Made by a program: the position numbers and the translations under genes. From positions 1-64,000 of the forward strand of contig JAHXIV010000052.1 in the NCBI GenBank assembly GCA_025655455.1: a DNA stretch of 64,000 nucleotides. The letters run 5' to 3'. Under the pieces are notes generated by a model. The model had not been told where the DNA came from and did no database searches. It saw only the letters and a program-made list of their open reading frames with translations. The stretch is from a gamma proteobacterium symbiont of Taylorina sp. (lineage in GTDB: Bacteria; Pseudomonadota; Gammaproteobacteria; GRL18). Below are positions 48,280-57,400 of the stretch, in pieces. Numbering within the stretch: the stretch's first letter is position 1; the number at the start of each line of letters is the position of its first letter.

Positions 48280-48298
48280 TTCTTAAAACACATTTATA

Positions 48299-48661
48299 GT
48301 GAGCAAAAGAAAAAATAAAACAAGTTTTAGAACTGAAGGTCAGGGCGTTGTTGTGATGCCTGTCGTAATGTTGAAATCAAATGAATATATACATCTATCC
48401 TTGGCATCTAAAGCAGTAATGACAGCAATGCAATTAGAATGGTACCCCTGGCGTTATACTTCGATAGGTATCAGTCAAATAGCAGAAAAAGCCGGCATTT
48501 CCGAAAGAACTGTTCAGAGATCTATAACAGAATTATTGCAAACAGGTTTTATAAATATAAAAAAAGTAAGCGGAAAAAAAACAACCAGAGAATATGAATT
48601 GACATGGTTAGAATATCATGAAAAAGAAGCAACATTCTCATGGAGGAAACAAAAAAAATAG
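48299..48661 (+). CDS. Helix-turn-helix protein, candidate replication initiator
   Basis: The protein has 120 residues. The region ISQIAEKAGISERTVQRSI followed by TELLQTGFINIKK is a MarR/GntR-like winged helix seen in plasmid and phage Rep N-terminal domains. The start is GTG at 48299 with no clear ribosome binding site; an ATG at 48356 is an alternative. It sits directly upstream of iteron-like repeats that it may bind, so it is a candidate initiator or origin regulator. It lacks a primase or helicase domain. Confidence 0.6.
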   Translation: MSKRKNKTSFRTEGQGVVVMPVVMLKSNEYIHLSLASKAVMTAMQLEWYPWRYTSIGISQIAEKAGISERTVQRSITELLQTGFINIKKVSGKKTTREYELTWLEYHEKEATFSWRKQKK

Positions 48662-48662
48662 G

Positions 48663-48796
48663 GTGACAAATTTGCTGGTTAAAAGCGTTTAATACGACAG
48701 ATTTGCCGATTAAATAAATTATAACACGACAATTTGTCCGGTCAAAACTGAAAAACAATGACTTATGAAAATTATAACACGACATATTTGCCGGTA
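48663..48796. repeat. Four iteron-like repeats
   Basis: Four direct copies of a ~20 bp motif, roughly TAACACGACANATTTGCCGGT, begin at about 48663, 48691, 48722 and 48775. The best three share ACGACA and TTTG(C/T)CGG or TTTGCCG. Spacing is about 28, 31 and 53 bp. Their position after an HTH gene and before DnaA boxes suggests binding sites of a replication initiator. Confidence 0.7.
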
Positions 48797-48837
48797 CCCT
48801 ATAGAAGCCATGGTATCTATATTTTTTCTTGTAGCTC

Positions 48838-48927
48838 TTATCCACATATCCACAGGTCTCTATTGTTTTTGGAGTCTTTAGATATAACTCAAAGAAAATA
48901 ATTGTTGGCCTGTGGGTATGTGGATAA
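48838..48927. other. Inverted DnaA boxes; candidate replication origin
   Basis: TTATCCACA (48838-48846) and TGTGGATAA (48919-48927) are perfect consensus DnaA boxes in opposite orientation. Each is within a longer inverted arm: CTTATCCACATATCCACAGG on the left, CCTGTGGGTATGTGGATAAG on the right, with one mismatch. The ~50 bp between the arms is AT-rich. Together with the iterons this looks like a plasmid-type origin. Confidence 0.7.
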
Positions 48928-49087
48928 GGTGATCTTATTTTTTGGTATTAAAATTCTTGTATAAAGATTTTTCGTCAGAGATTATCAAATGATAATAAAG
49001 ATATTATTGATGCCAGCATACCAGTGAGAATTATTAAAGCACATATAAAAATCTGGATTAACCAGAGAAATAAAAAAGGAAATTTAA

Positions 49088-49489
49088 ATGATTCAGGTTT
49101 CAGCATATGGACGCTTAACCAGAGATACAAAACTAATCACCACTAGTAACAACAAAGACATGTGTTCTGGTTCAATAGCTTGTGATGCTACCCCCTTTGG
49201 TTCTGAAGAACAGCAGACAATATTCTATAACCTTACAGCGTTTAATTATCTGGCTAAAGACCTGGCAAAGCACAAAAAAGGTGATTTAATTTCTTTAATG
49301 GGAAAAGTAACACTCAATGTGTGGATAGACGCTCAAGGTGTTAAACAGGAAAACCATCGGATATTGGTTGATAGCTTAGTCAGTGCCAAGACAGTTAGGC
49401 CATACACAGGGCGCAAAAAGTTACAAAAGAAATCTACACCTCAACAGGATGATGATAGTGATATGCCCTCTGATGACATTCCTTTCTGA
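49088..49489 (+). CDS. ssb: Single-stranded DNA-binding protein
   Basis: The protein has 133 residues. An OB fold (VSAYGRLTRDTKLI ... FYNLTAFNYLAKDLAKHKKG ... LMGKVTLN) ends with an acidic tail and the SSB C-terminal tip DDIPF, which recruits replication proteins. It is a short mobile-element SSB and supports autonomous replication of the element. AAGGA lies 7 bases before the ATG. Confidence 0.9.
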   Translation: MIQVSAYGRLTRDTKLITTSNNKDMCSGSIACDATPFGSEEQQTIFYNLTAFNYLAKDLAKHKKGDLISLMGKVTLNVWIDAQGVKQENHRILVDSLVSAKTVRPYTGRKKLQKKSTPQQDDDSDMPSDDIPF

Positions 49490-50284
49490 GCTTGGTGAAA
49501 ATTAAAATGCAGGGGTATAGGGGGTAAAATCCTCAAGAAGAGAAAGACATAGACCGTATGAAAGGAAGAGAAATGTGAAAGTAATCTCAAATAGAAAAAA
49601 CCCAATATGTATATTTCCTGTTTTGATAGCTTATTTATGATTGATAAACAGGAAATTAAAAAAATGAATATCGTTAATATGGGTAATAAACAATTCAGAT
49701 CAGAAGAATGTACAGCACTCATACCCACTGGCTAAAGAAACAATGGATTAAAGTGTGTGAGAAATATTTAGGTACCTCTGGAGCCATGCTGTATACGGGC
49801 TATTAGATTCGCAAGTTTTGTCTCTATCTGGAACTCTGCAGGGGGGTCAACAACTATGAAGGATTTTGTTAGTAAATTAAATCATAAGATGGGGGGTGCA
49901 TAGGTTCTTCCTGGGTACCACCCCCATACGGGTAATTCGAGGCGCGAGATTTCGCTAGTTTTATTTATTTTAAAGTTGATTTCGGGTTGATAAGTTTTTT
50001 ATAGAAAAAACCACCCTAACTAAAAATGATGTCCATCAAAAAAATTTTAATCCAAATTTTTTAAAGTTTATTTCGGTTTCTAATAGTTTAATACAGGGGG
50101 GGATCTAATATCTACAACCTAAAAAAACATAGACCGTACCCCAGTCAAATTTTTATGTTGGCAGAATGGGAGTGGGGGGGCATAAATCCTTCAGACTTTA
50201 ATTCTTCTAGACCGATCCACCCTACTTCTGTACAGGAGCGGGAGTTAGGCAAGGGGTATTAAAAATATTAATTGGAAAATAATA
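49490..50284. other. ~800 bp non-coding region with repeated G-tracts
   Basis: No convincing gene is present. Runs of 4-7 G occur near 49511, 49521, 49840, 49892, 50095 and 50171. CATAGACCGTA is repeated at 49548 and 50129, and AAAGTT(G/T)ATTTCGG(G/T)TT recurs near 49971 and 50064. A block GGGTAATTCGAGGCGCGAGA (49930-49949) stands out in GC content. The layout could be a packaging site, a transfer origin, or a decayed gene region. Confidence 0.45.
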
Positions 50285-50956
50285 ATGAGTACAAAATTTG
50301 AAATTGTAGAAGTTAATAATAAAGAGATTATGGTTGATGTCTCTATGTTGGTTAAAAGTGACACCTTATTTTTTAATGCTACTAAAATGGCAAAACAGTT
50401 TAACAAACGTCCGGATGATTTTTGGAAGCAACCCCAGAATATTGAATATTTGGAAGCTTTAATTACCCTTGGGGAGGGTAATAAGAAATCTGATTTTATC
50501 AAAACCAAAAAAGGAAAATACGGTGGAACTTGGTTTCATAATGATTTGGCATTGCAGTTTGCCAGATGGTTAAATTCAATGTTTGCAGTAAAGCTGGATA
50601 AGTGGATCATTCAAAGACTAAAAGATGAGCACAACAGGCAACAAAAAAGACTTGAATCTAAAACCGGCTTCCTGCAGCTGTCACAAGCGGTTGAAGGTTC
50701 ACACGATCCGGTTGAGTTTTATCATTATACCACTGAGACCAATATGATTAATAAAATTGTTCTTGGAATGGATGCAAAAAAATATAAAAAACTGCATCGA
50801 GTCGACAATGTTCGTGATAACTGCAACACCTTTGAATTAAGTCAGATTGATGAACTGCAAAAAGCTGACGCTTGCTTGATTAAAATGGGGATTAGTTACC
50901 ATGACAGAAAGTCACAATTAGAAAATTATTATGCAAAATCTCTACAAATATCATAA
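50285..50956 (+). CDS. KilA-N domain protein
   Basis: The protein has 223 residues. The KilA-N DNA-binding domain spans ~15-110, with FFNATKMAKQFNKRPDDFWK, then GKYGGTWFHNDLALQFARWL and NSMFAVKLDKWI. The C-terminal half is unassigned. Such proteins are phage antirepressors or regulators. It is preceded by a weak site (AATTGGAAAATA). Confidence 0.85.
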   Translation: MSTKFEIVEVNNKEIMVDVSMLVKSDTLFFNATKMAKQFNKRPDDFWKQPQNIEYLEALITLGEGNKKSDFIKTKKGKYGGTWFHNDLALQFARWLNSMFAVKLDKWIIQRLKDEHNRQQKRLESKTGFLQLSQAVEGSHDPVEFYHYTTETNMINKIVLGMDAKKYKKLHRVDNVRDNCNTFELSQIDELQKADACLIKMGISYHDRKSQLENYYAKSLQIS

Positions 50957-51255
50957 AACTGGGGTAATCCGTTTTCAAAACGGAAAACCTAACAAGCAAG
51001 GTGGAAAATTGACTTGCACATAATTTTAGATAGAATGTATTGTTAATAAGCCCGGCACCTCTTCACTTTGTGTACGCGTCGGTTTTCATTTATGCCATAA
51101 ATCCCATTGCTCTCAGTTTTCTATAATTCCAACATCAGTTAAATGAACTGTATTACAGTCAGGAACAGGAAAAATATCATAAAGCAGGGAGTATTCTACA
51201 GTGTCTTTTAATTTAATATTTGCTTTATTTGTTTCTCCTAATTGAAACCTGAAAA
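50957..51255. other. Intergenic region with a palindrome
   Basis: TCCGTTTT and AAAACGGA form a 17 bp palindrome with a single central base at 50968-50984. It resembles the variable palindromes at the right end of the element. Otherwise I see no gene. Confidence 0.45.
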
Positions 51256-51546
51256 TTAATAATAATGATTTTGTTTAATAAATACCTGGTATGCCCTTCT
51301 GGCAAAAATGATTGCCATAAAACCAAAAAATATTGGAAATAAATACCAGATCATTCCTATTTCACTCAAAACAACTGAAGCTATACGATTAGACGCACTT
51401 ATTTCAGAATTGTGTTTTATGGCAAACATCAATGTCTCGTAAGTTGCATAAGATGATAGGACCGCAATTGTTATACCTACTTGCCAAAATAGATCAGTTA
51501 AATCAAATAACATATCAATAAATTGGTCTATTGTTTTTTGTCTCAT
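51256..51546 (-). CDS. Small membrane protein, two transmembrane helices
   Basis: The protein has about 96 residues. Helices are near 20-40 (VGITIAVLSSYATYETLMFA) and 62-84 (MIWYLFPIFFGFMAIIF). The ATG at 51546 has AGAGAG upstream. The family is unknown. Confidence 0.65.
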   Translation of the reverse strand: MRQKTIDQFIDMLFDLTDLFWQVGITIAVLSSYATYETLMFAIKHNSEISASNRIASVVLSEIGMIWYLFPIFFGFMAIIFARRAYQVFIKQNHYY

Positions 51547-51629
51547 AACTTTCTCTCTTTTCAAATTAGATTATTTTAGTTGATTTTTATATTGAGAATG
51601 GAGCTCACCGAAATGAGCTCCTGACCACT

Positions 51630-51731
51630 TTAACGTGGCATGCTGCGCCAATGTGTGCAAACATCTTCCCATTGACCATTACGGAAACGAGAATATGCCA
51701 CCACGTGGACAGTTTTATTTTGAGTACTCAT
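51630..51731 (-). CDS. Small basic/aromatic protein (33 aa)
   Basis: The ATG at 51731 follows a strong GAGGAG site at optimal spacing. The product contains VHVVAYSRFRNGQW and THWRSMPR. The pattern Y.R..G.....HWR..P is seen in short proteins of integrative elements. No function is known. Confidence 0.6.
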   Translation of the reverse strand: MSTQNKTVHVVAYSRFRNGQWEDVCTHWRSMPR

Positions 51732-51784
51732 GAGTATCTCCTCATAAAATATGAAGAGGACAATAGACAAACCTAAGGATGGGA

Positions 51785-51816
51785 TATATAATAAATTTTG
51801 TGGAGTTTATTATATA
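51785..51816. promoter_or_regulatory. Inverted repeat upstream of the 33-residue gene
   Basis: TATATAATAAA (51785-51795) and TTTATTATATA (51806-51816) are perfect 11 bp inverted arms with a 10-base spacer. It probably overlaps the leftward promoter. Confidence 0.45.
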
Positions 51817-51862
51817 AACCGCTCAGGAGACATTGGGGTGTCCTCACTACCATGTCTTTTGT

Positions 51863-51900
51863 AACTGATCTAAATACGCCAATATTTAGATCAGTTTTTA
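51863..51900 (+). terminator. Strong hairpin at the 3' end of the PIN gene
   Basis: AACTGATCTAAATA (51863-51876) and TATTTAGATCAGTT (51883-51896) form a perfect 14 bp stem, followed by a T-run in the rightward direction. The PIN gene stop codon is inside it. Confidence 0.7.
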
Positions 51901-52376
51901 TATCTGTTTATCAATTCTGAAAATTTATTCCAAGGTAGCCTCCTATCTGTTTCACGCATTTTGTTATAAGCATCCTCCGCTTTCTCCACTGAGATTATAT
52001 TATTTATCAAAAGTTGCTCAATTAGCCATATGGTACCTTTTACTTCAATATGTTGTGTTAACGCTAATTCTTTTAATTTTTGATCTCCCGTTAAAAGAAG
52101 ACATTCTCTTTTTTCAGCATCTCTTAGAGCCATACAATCATAAATACTGACACTTTTTATCCCTTGACTAAGTTCATAAACTCTATTCATATCATTACCA
52201 TCGAGTTCAGACAAAACCAACCCATGATCTATCAAGTAAGAATACTCATGACTAAGCTCTTCCTCATACAGCAAATATGGCGTGGTGACCCCATAAGGTA
52301 ATTGAAACATCTCTTCAGACAATTCTCCCTCAATCATATCGATAAATATATTGGAATCGCTAATTATTGTGTCCAT
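51891..52376 (-). CDS. PIN-like domain protein, toxin candidate
   Basis: The protein has 161 residues. The acidic motifs SDSNIFIDM near the N-terminus, VSIYDCMALRDAE near 97 and LLTGDQKL near 113 fit a PIN ribonuclease. It overlaps the upstream Xre-ImmA/IrrE gene by 13 bp. This COG2402 (PIN) with COG2856 (Zn-peptidase) pairing has been predicted as a toxin-antitoxin type, so it is likely an RNase toxin or an element maintenance gene. Confidence 0.8.
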   Translation of the reverse strand: MDTIISDSNIFIDMIEGELSEEMFQLPYGVTTPYLLYEEELSHEYSYLIDHGLVLSELDGNDMNRVYELSQGIKSVSIYDCMALRDAEKRECLLLTGDQKLKELALTQHIEVKGTIWLIEQLLINNIISVEKAEDAYNKMRETDRRLPWNKFSELINRYKN

Positions 52377-53410
52377 TGCTCCACCATTCTTTCTTTATGA
52401 AAGACAGACAATGGAGTTTGCATTAATTCAGCTGCTTTTGATTCTGATATAAACTCTTGGCCTATTGCTCGATACACTAATCTATTAAAGAAATCTGTTT
52501 TTTCAGCCTGATAAGGATCCCCAGGCTCATTTTTGCGCCATTTCATTTTAGAAAAATAACGCATAAAACCTTGATGATGATATTGAGACAAGATGCCACA
52601 TTGTAAAGCACGGTAAAGAATGGCTTGCATACTGATACCATATTCATGCTTAACTATCAAAAGCTCTTGCAATTCAAAATTATCCCGTTTGATACCAAAA
52701 ATAGTAATCACAGTTTTATCTGGTAACAGGAAAGATCCAGCAAATCGATTACATATTTTTTCTTCATTAAGATTATCAGCTATATTTAATAATATATGCC
52801 CTAATTCATGAGCCAAAGTAAAACGCTGCCGATCACCAGTCCATTTTGAAGAAATAACAATCACTGGGATGTTATTTACATAAGTTGTCATACCATCAAA
52901 TTTAGCTTGATTATCAACATCTGTTGTAATTACACAAATGCCTTTTGACTCTAATGTATCGATTAAATCTGGAATTGCATTTGAACCAAGCTCCCAATAC
53001 TCTCGTAATCTATCAGCACAAAGACTGACTTCTTCTTCATGAAACACATCAAAGCCAATATTTTTTGCCTCATTAAAGTCACCAGTAGGTGAATCAGGAA
53101 AAAAATCTAATAATTCAAACCAGAGTTCCAGTTGATTTAAAATATCACCATGAATTCGATCAAGAAGCTTTTTAGGTGTGTTTGAACGCTTACGATAATC
53201 AATATCAGTGAATTTAATTGACTGACGAAAGAAATACTCTGTTCGCACCCCAAGAATTTTTCCAATTTGATAAAGTTGTTTCGATGATGGTGTTAATTCC
53301 CCCTTTTCAAACTTTGAAATTGCTGTTTGTGATAACTCAAGCTTTTCACCCAAACCTCGCAAAGATAGTCCGATTGCCGTTCGAGCTCGTTTTATTCGTT
53401 CACCTATCAT
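52364..53410 (-). CDS. Xre-HTH + ImmA/IrrE metallopeptidase (antitoxin/regulator)
   Basis: The protein has 348 residues. An N-terminal Xre helix-turn-helix (residues 1-60, LSLRGLGEKLELSQTAISKF) is followed by an ImmA/IrrE zinc peptidase with HELGH at 201-205. Such proteins cleave repressors in response to stress and also repress their own promoter. It is the first gene of the pair. Half sites GTTTACA/TGTAAAC upstream are candidate operators. Confidence 0.88.
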   Translation of the reverse strand: MIGERIKRARTAIGLSLRGLGEKLELSQTAISKFEKGELTPSSKQLYQIGKILGVRTEYFFRQSIKFTDIDYRKRSNTPKKLLDRIHGDILNQLELWFELLDFFPDSPTGDFNEAKNIGFDVFHEEEVSLCADRLREYWELGSNAIPDLIDTLESKGICVITTDVDNQAKFDGMTTYVNNIPVIVISSKWTGDRQRFTLAHELGHILLNIADNLNEEKICNRFAGSFLLPDKTVITIFGIKRDNFELQELLIVKHEYGISMQAILYRALQCGILSQYHHQGFMRYFSKMKWRKNEPGDPYQAEKTDFFNRLVYRAIGQEFISESKAAELMQTPLSVFHKERMVEQWTQ

Positions 53411-53428
53411 AATATCACCTGGCTGTTT

Positions 53429-53505
53429 GTTTACATTTCTTTATTATTTATATGAATTGTAAACCTTGGTGTTTATTTTTGTCAAGTTTTTTCGTTTTGT
53501 AAACC
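53429..53505. promoter_or_regulatory. Candidate operator for the Xre-ImmA protein
   Basis: GTTTACA (53429-53435) and TGTAAAC (53458-53464) form an inverted pair, and a further TTGTAAACC lies at 53497-53505. They lie just upstream of the leftward gene and are the obvious autoregulation sites. Confidence 0.55.
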
Positions 53506-54449
53506 AATGGGCTTTACTCCACCACATATAATTTGGGCTTGTATGTGTAATTAGTGGTAAATTTTTCTACAACAACCAAATAAAATACTATACCTATACT
53601 GTCCCAGATAGGTTTTCATCTAAGTAGGTGAAAAGAACAGACAGACAACTCCCATCAAATTTGACGGAAGTACCAGGCAAAGAAACTTCTCAAATTGCTC
53701 ATCTAAATCATGAAATAATAATTTTATTGGTTTTCGTACAATTCATAAATTTAGTTTCAAATAATCAAATTGAAAAGCATTTAAAAAATAGGCTTATTTC
53801 AAAGTAATAATATCTTAACTTGTTTAATATAAAACGATTTAAGGCTTTAAAATTAAATAATTATATCTAATAAAATATTTACCTTTTAGTGGCTTAAATT
53901 GGCTTATTTTATTACAAATAAAGCCTATCTTTTAATGGTGTTCAATTGCTCTTGTTTTACTCACTTTTGCCCGTAACCTGAGTAGTTTCTTGGCTAAGCT
54001 TCCTCCAAATTTGGAGGAAGCTCTTTCCCTCATGTTGATTATCCATTCAATAACATGATGACCGGAACAATTGTTCCTGCAAGTGTAGGAAATCCTACAT
54101 TGATATATGGATTTACCAGCATGGTAAAAAGGTGCCTAAAGTCCCATTATTATCATTTCAGACAGCTTCCCCCTACTTTATAAATATTTGAAAAATTAAA
54201 ATGTACTAGTTGGGTACGTGACATAGGCGACATTCATAAATTATTGGATTGTAGGTAATTTCTGACTTACAATGATTAATTAGTGTGGTATGGTTCTGGA
54301 AATGAACTTACTAGACATATTTTGACGATTAGATGGAAAAATTCTATCCAACAAAAGCGTATAATGTTAAAACTCATTAATGAATAGGCAATATACAAAT
54401 GAATTTTTTTACCGCTTCCAAATACAAAATCGAAAAGTAGTGCATTCAG
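53506..54449. other. Non-coding region with a repeat relic and clustered palindromes
   Basis: No gene is supported. At 53641-53680 the sequence GACGGAAGTACCAGGCAA and its flanks match codons ~127-138 of the gene at 59087, so this is a relic of that gene family. Further right are the perfect palindrome with arms AGCTTCCTCCAAA/TTTGGAGGAAGCT (53997-54022), GGAACAATTGTTCC (54064-54077), TGTAGGA-AA-TCCTACA (54084-54099) and TTTACCA-GCA-TGGTAAA (54112-54128). Confidence 0.6.
53997..54128. repeat. Cluster of four variable palindromes
   Basis: The four palindromes at 53997, 54064, 54084 and 54112 have arm lengths of 13, 7, 7 and 7 and different sequences. Three have A/T-only centres; the one at 54112 has a GCA loop. 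Having four within 132 bp is unlikely by chance. They share the design of the palindromes inside the genes at 59087 and 60912. Confidence 0.75.
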
Positions 54450-57400
54450 ATGGACACCCATATTCCATTAAATAGACAATTTTCACCTCTCCTCAAAGAC
54501 CAAGAAGAGGTGGAAAGTGACGAAATCCTGACTGATTGGGGCCATATCAAACCAAAGACTTGGGATGATATAGACCAGGAGTTTCGATGCGTCATTCTGG
54601 CTGAGGCTGGCGCGGGAAAAACAGAGGAATTGCGGCAACATGCGAGTATACTGGCGAGTCAGGACATGCCATCTTTCTTTATCCGCATTGAAGATATCGA
54701 AGCCGATTTCTATAACGCATTTGAGATAGGTGAGGAAGCCCAATTCCAATCATGGCTGCAATCGACGGGGGAAGCATGGTTTTTCCTGGACTCTGTCGAT
54801 GAGGCACGGCTCGAAAATCCGAGAACCTTCGAAAAAGCGATGCGCCGCTTTGCCAAAGTTATAGCAAGAGGTGCACATAGAGCGCACATTTACCTCTCTA
54901 GTCGACCCTACGCATGGCGTCCGAGGGAAGATCGGAGGCTATTGGATCAGATCCTGTTTCTTGCGACCACGCAAGATGAAGAGGGTGATGAAGAAGGTCA
55001 GCAATCTGAACCTAACAGTACGCTCATGATATACACAATGTGCCACTTGGATGAAGAAAGGATTCGGCGCTTTTGTGTAGGTCGTGCAGCGGGTGATATC
55101 GACCATCTGTTGCATGAAATTAGACGTACCAATCTTTGGAGTCTAGCGGAGCGCCCATTTGACCTTGAAGGTATCTTGGTAAAATGGGCTAAGGACAACG
55201 CTCTAGGTGGTCGTCGAGAGCTACTCATCCATAACATCGACAAGAGGCTACAAGACGACCACAACAGTGATCGGGCTCAGCGCCAGCCTCTGAATCTTGA
55301 ACAAGCAAGAGAAGGAGCGTGTCGTTTAGCCGCCGCCATTGTATTGACTGGCCAGGCTGGTCTAAATATTCCAGATAATGTTCCAGTTAAACCGGGGATC
55401 AATGCAATGTCCGTCCTTGCTGATTGGGATCCAAAGGATGTTCACACACTACTAGAACGCGGAATTTTCAATGACATCATTTATGGTGCTGTGCGGTTTC
55501 GGCACCGAGATGTGCTTGAACTCCTTGCTGCTGAGTGGTTCGACGGGTTGCTGAAATCTGGCAACAATCGCTATTCGGTCGAAGCCCTATTCTTTCGAGA
55601 GCAATATGGGGAGAAAATCGTTACACCACGTCTTCGACCGATTTTGCCATGGCTTATCCTGCTTGATGACGAAATACGTCGAAGGTCACTGGAAATTCAT
55701 CCTGAAATTGCTGTTGAAGGTGGCGACCCATCTCAACTACCTTTGTTGGAAAGACAGGGAATTTTGGCAGATATCGTCCTTTGGATCGCTGCTGACGAGG
55801 ATGATCGCTCTGCACGAGATAACAGCGCAATTGCAAGAATTGCCAATCTAGATCTCTCAGAAGACACTCAGCAGCTTATCAATGAATACGGTGACAATGA
55901 TGATGCCATCTTCTTTCTAGGTAGGCTGGTGTGGCAGGGAGAAATGGCTAGCTGTGTAGCCCCTTTTATTGCTATTGCGGTAGATAGTTCGCGTGGGTTC
56001 TACGCCCGAAGAGCATCAGTCCGCGCCGTGATGACTTGTGGTTCTGTCGATCAGAAACAAAACTTGTGGCAAATGCTAAACGAAAGCGATAACCAGATTC
56101 CGCGTGAATTACTTGCGGAGTTGGTTGATGAAGCAGAGCCTGATAGTCATAGCGTCGAGAATCTGGTGAACTCACTCGGTAAATTGCCACCTTACGAGCA
56201 ATTCAAATCCACCGGCTTAGGCCGTTCGCTGCATGAATTTGTAGAACAGTTACCGATTAACGGAGATCAGCACGCCATCACCCTACTTCTTGATGGTCTG
56301 CATGCGTATATTGGGAGGTCTCCCTATGTAGAGAGACGAGAATGCCAAGTTTCGAAGGAGTACTCATGGCTTCTAAGTCCCGCTACACATGCGTTGGAAA
56401 GAATAGTCGAAGCACGGAGTTCTGTGGCGCTCGAGATGACGGCACAGTCCATTATGCTAATGGTTCCTACATTACGCCATTGGCGTGATAATGATCTCAG
56501 TGAGCATAAAGGCAATTTACATACACTCGTTCCTAACTGGCCGGAACTTAATGATGTCCTCTATTGGACAAGTATCGAACAGGCACGAGCCACCGAGATG
56601 GCAAAATCAAGTGAACCTTTTACTGATGATTGGCCCGTTTCCTGGCTTGGCCATTTTTGGGCCTTCGATACGGCGAGCATACCAAGGCTGCTCGACTACA
56701 TGCGTTCCCGCTCGTTGCAGGATGACAGGCTAGTCGCACTCAGTACGGCATTTCGGGTCTTTGTACGTGCAGATAAGCCAGCACAGATTCTAAACAATCT
56801 GCAGAATGCCGTGGCCGATGATTCAGTCTTACTAGATCGGTTGAACATTCAGCTCAATCCGCCAGTGTCTGAGACGATGCGAAAACATGACAAAGAACAT
56901 GCTGAATATCTACAAAAGAGGGATGAGAAGGAAGAACGAGAAAAGCAGGATCGTGATACGTGGATAGCGGAGTTACGATCCAATCCTGATCGTGTACGCA
57001 ACCCACCAAGTTTGAAGCCGAACGAGTGGACAGGTGATCAAAAATATCTGCTTTATGAATTGATGGGAAAGGGTTTAGCAACGAGCCGCTCGGATAGTGC
57101 GAATTGGCAGGCACTAAATCAAGACTTCAGCGAAGCCATCGCCCTAGCCTATCGTGATGCTGCCGTCAAGCATTGGCGACATTACTTGCCGACATTGAGG
57201 TCTGAAGGTATTCAAAGTGATGGCACATCTTATCAGCTGCTCTTCGCTATGGCCGGTCTAGAGATTGAAATGACTGAGAACCCTGAATTTCTGGGTAACC
57301 TGGATGAAGAGCAAGCTCGTCATGCTTTGCGCTATATCACTTGGGAACTTAATGGATTTCCCAGTTGGTTTGAACGTATGTATCAGGAATTTCCAACCTT

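Noticed and set aside
49930..49949. Confirmed cos site
   Set aside because: The block only resembles what I expect of a packaging region; there is no terminase gene, and the resemblance cannot be verified here.
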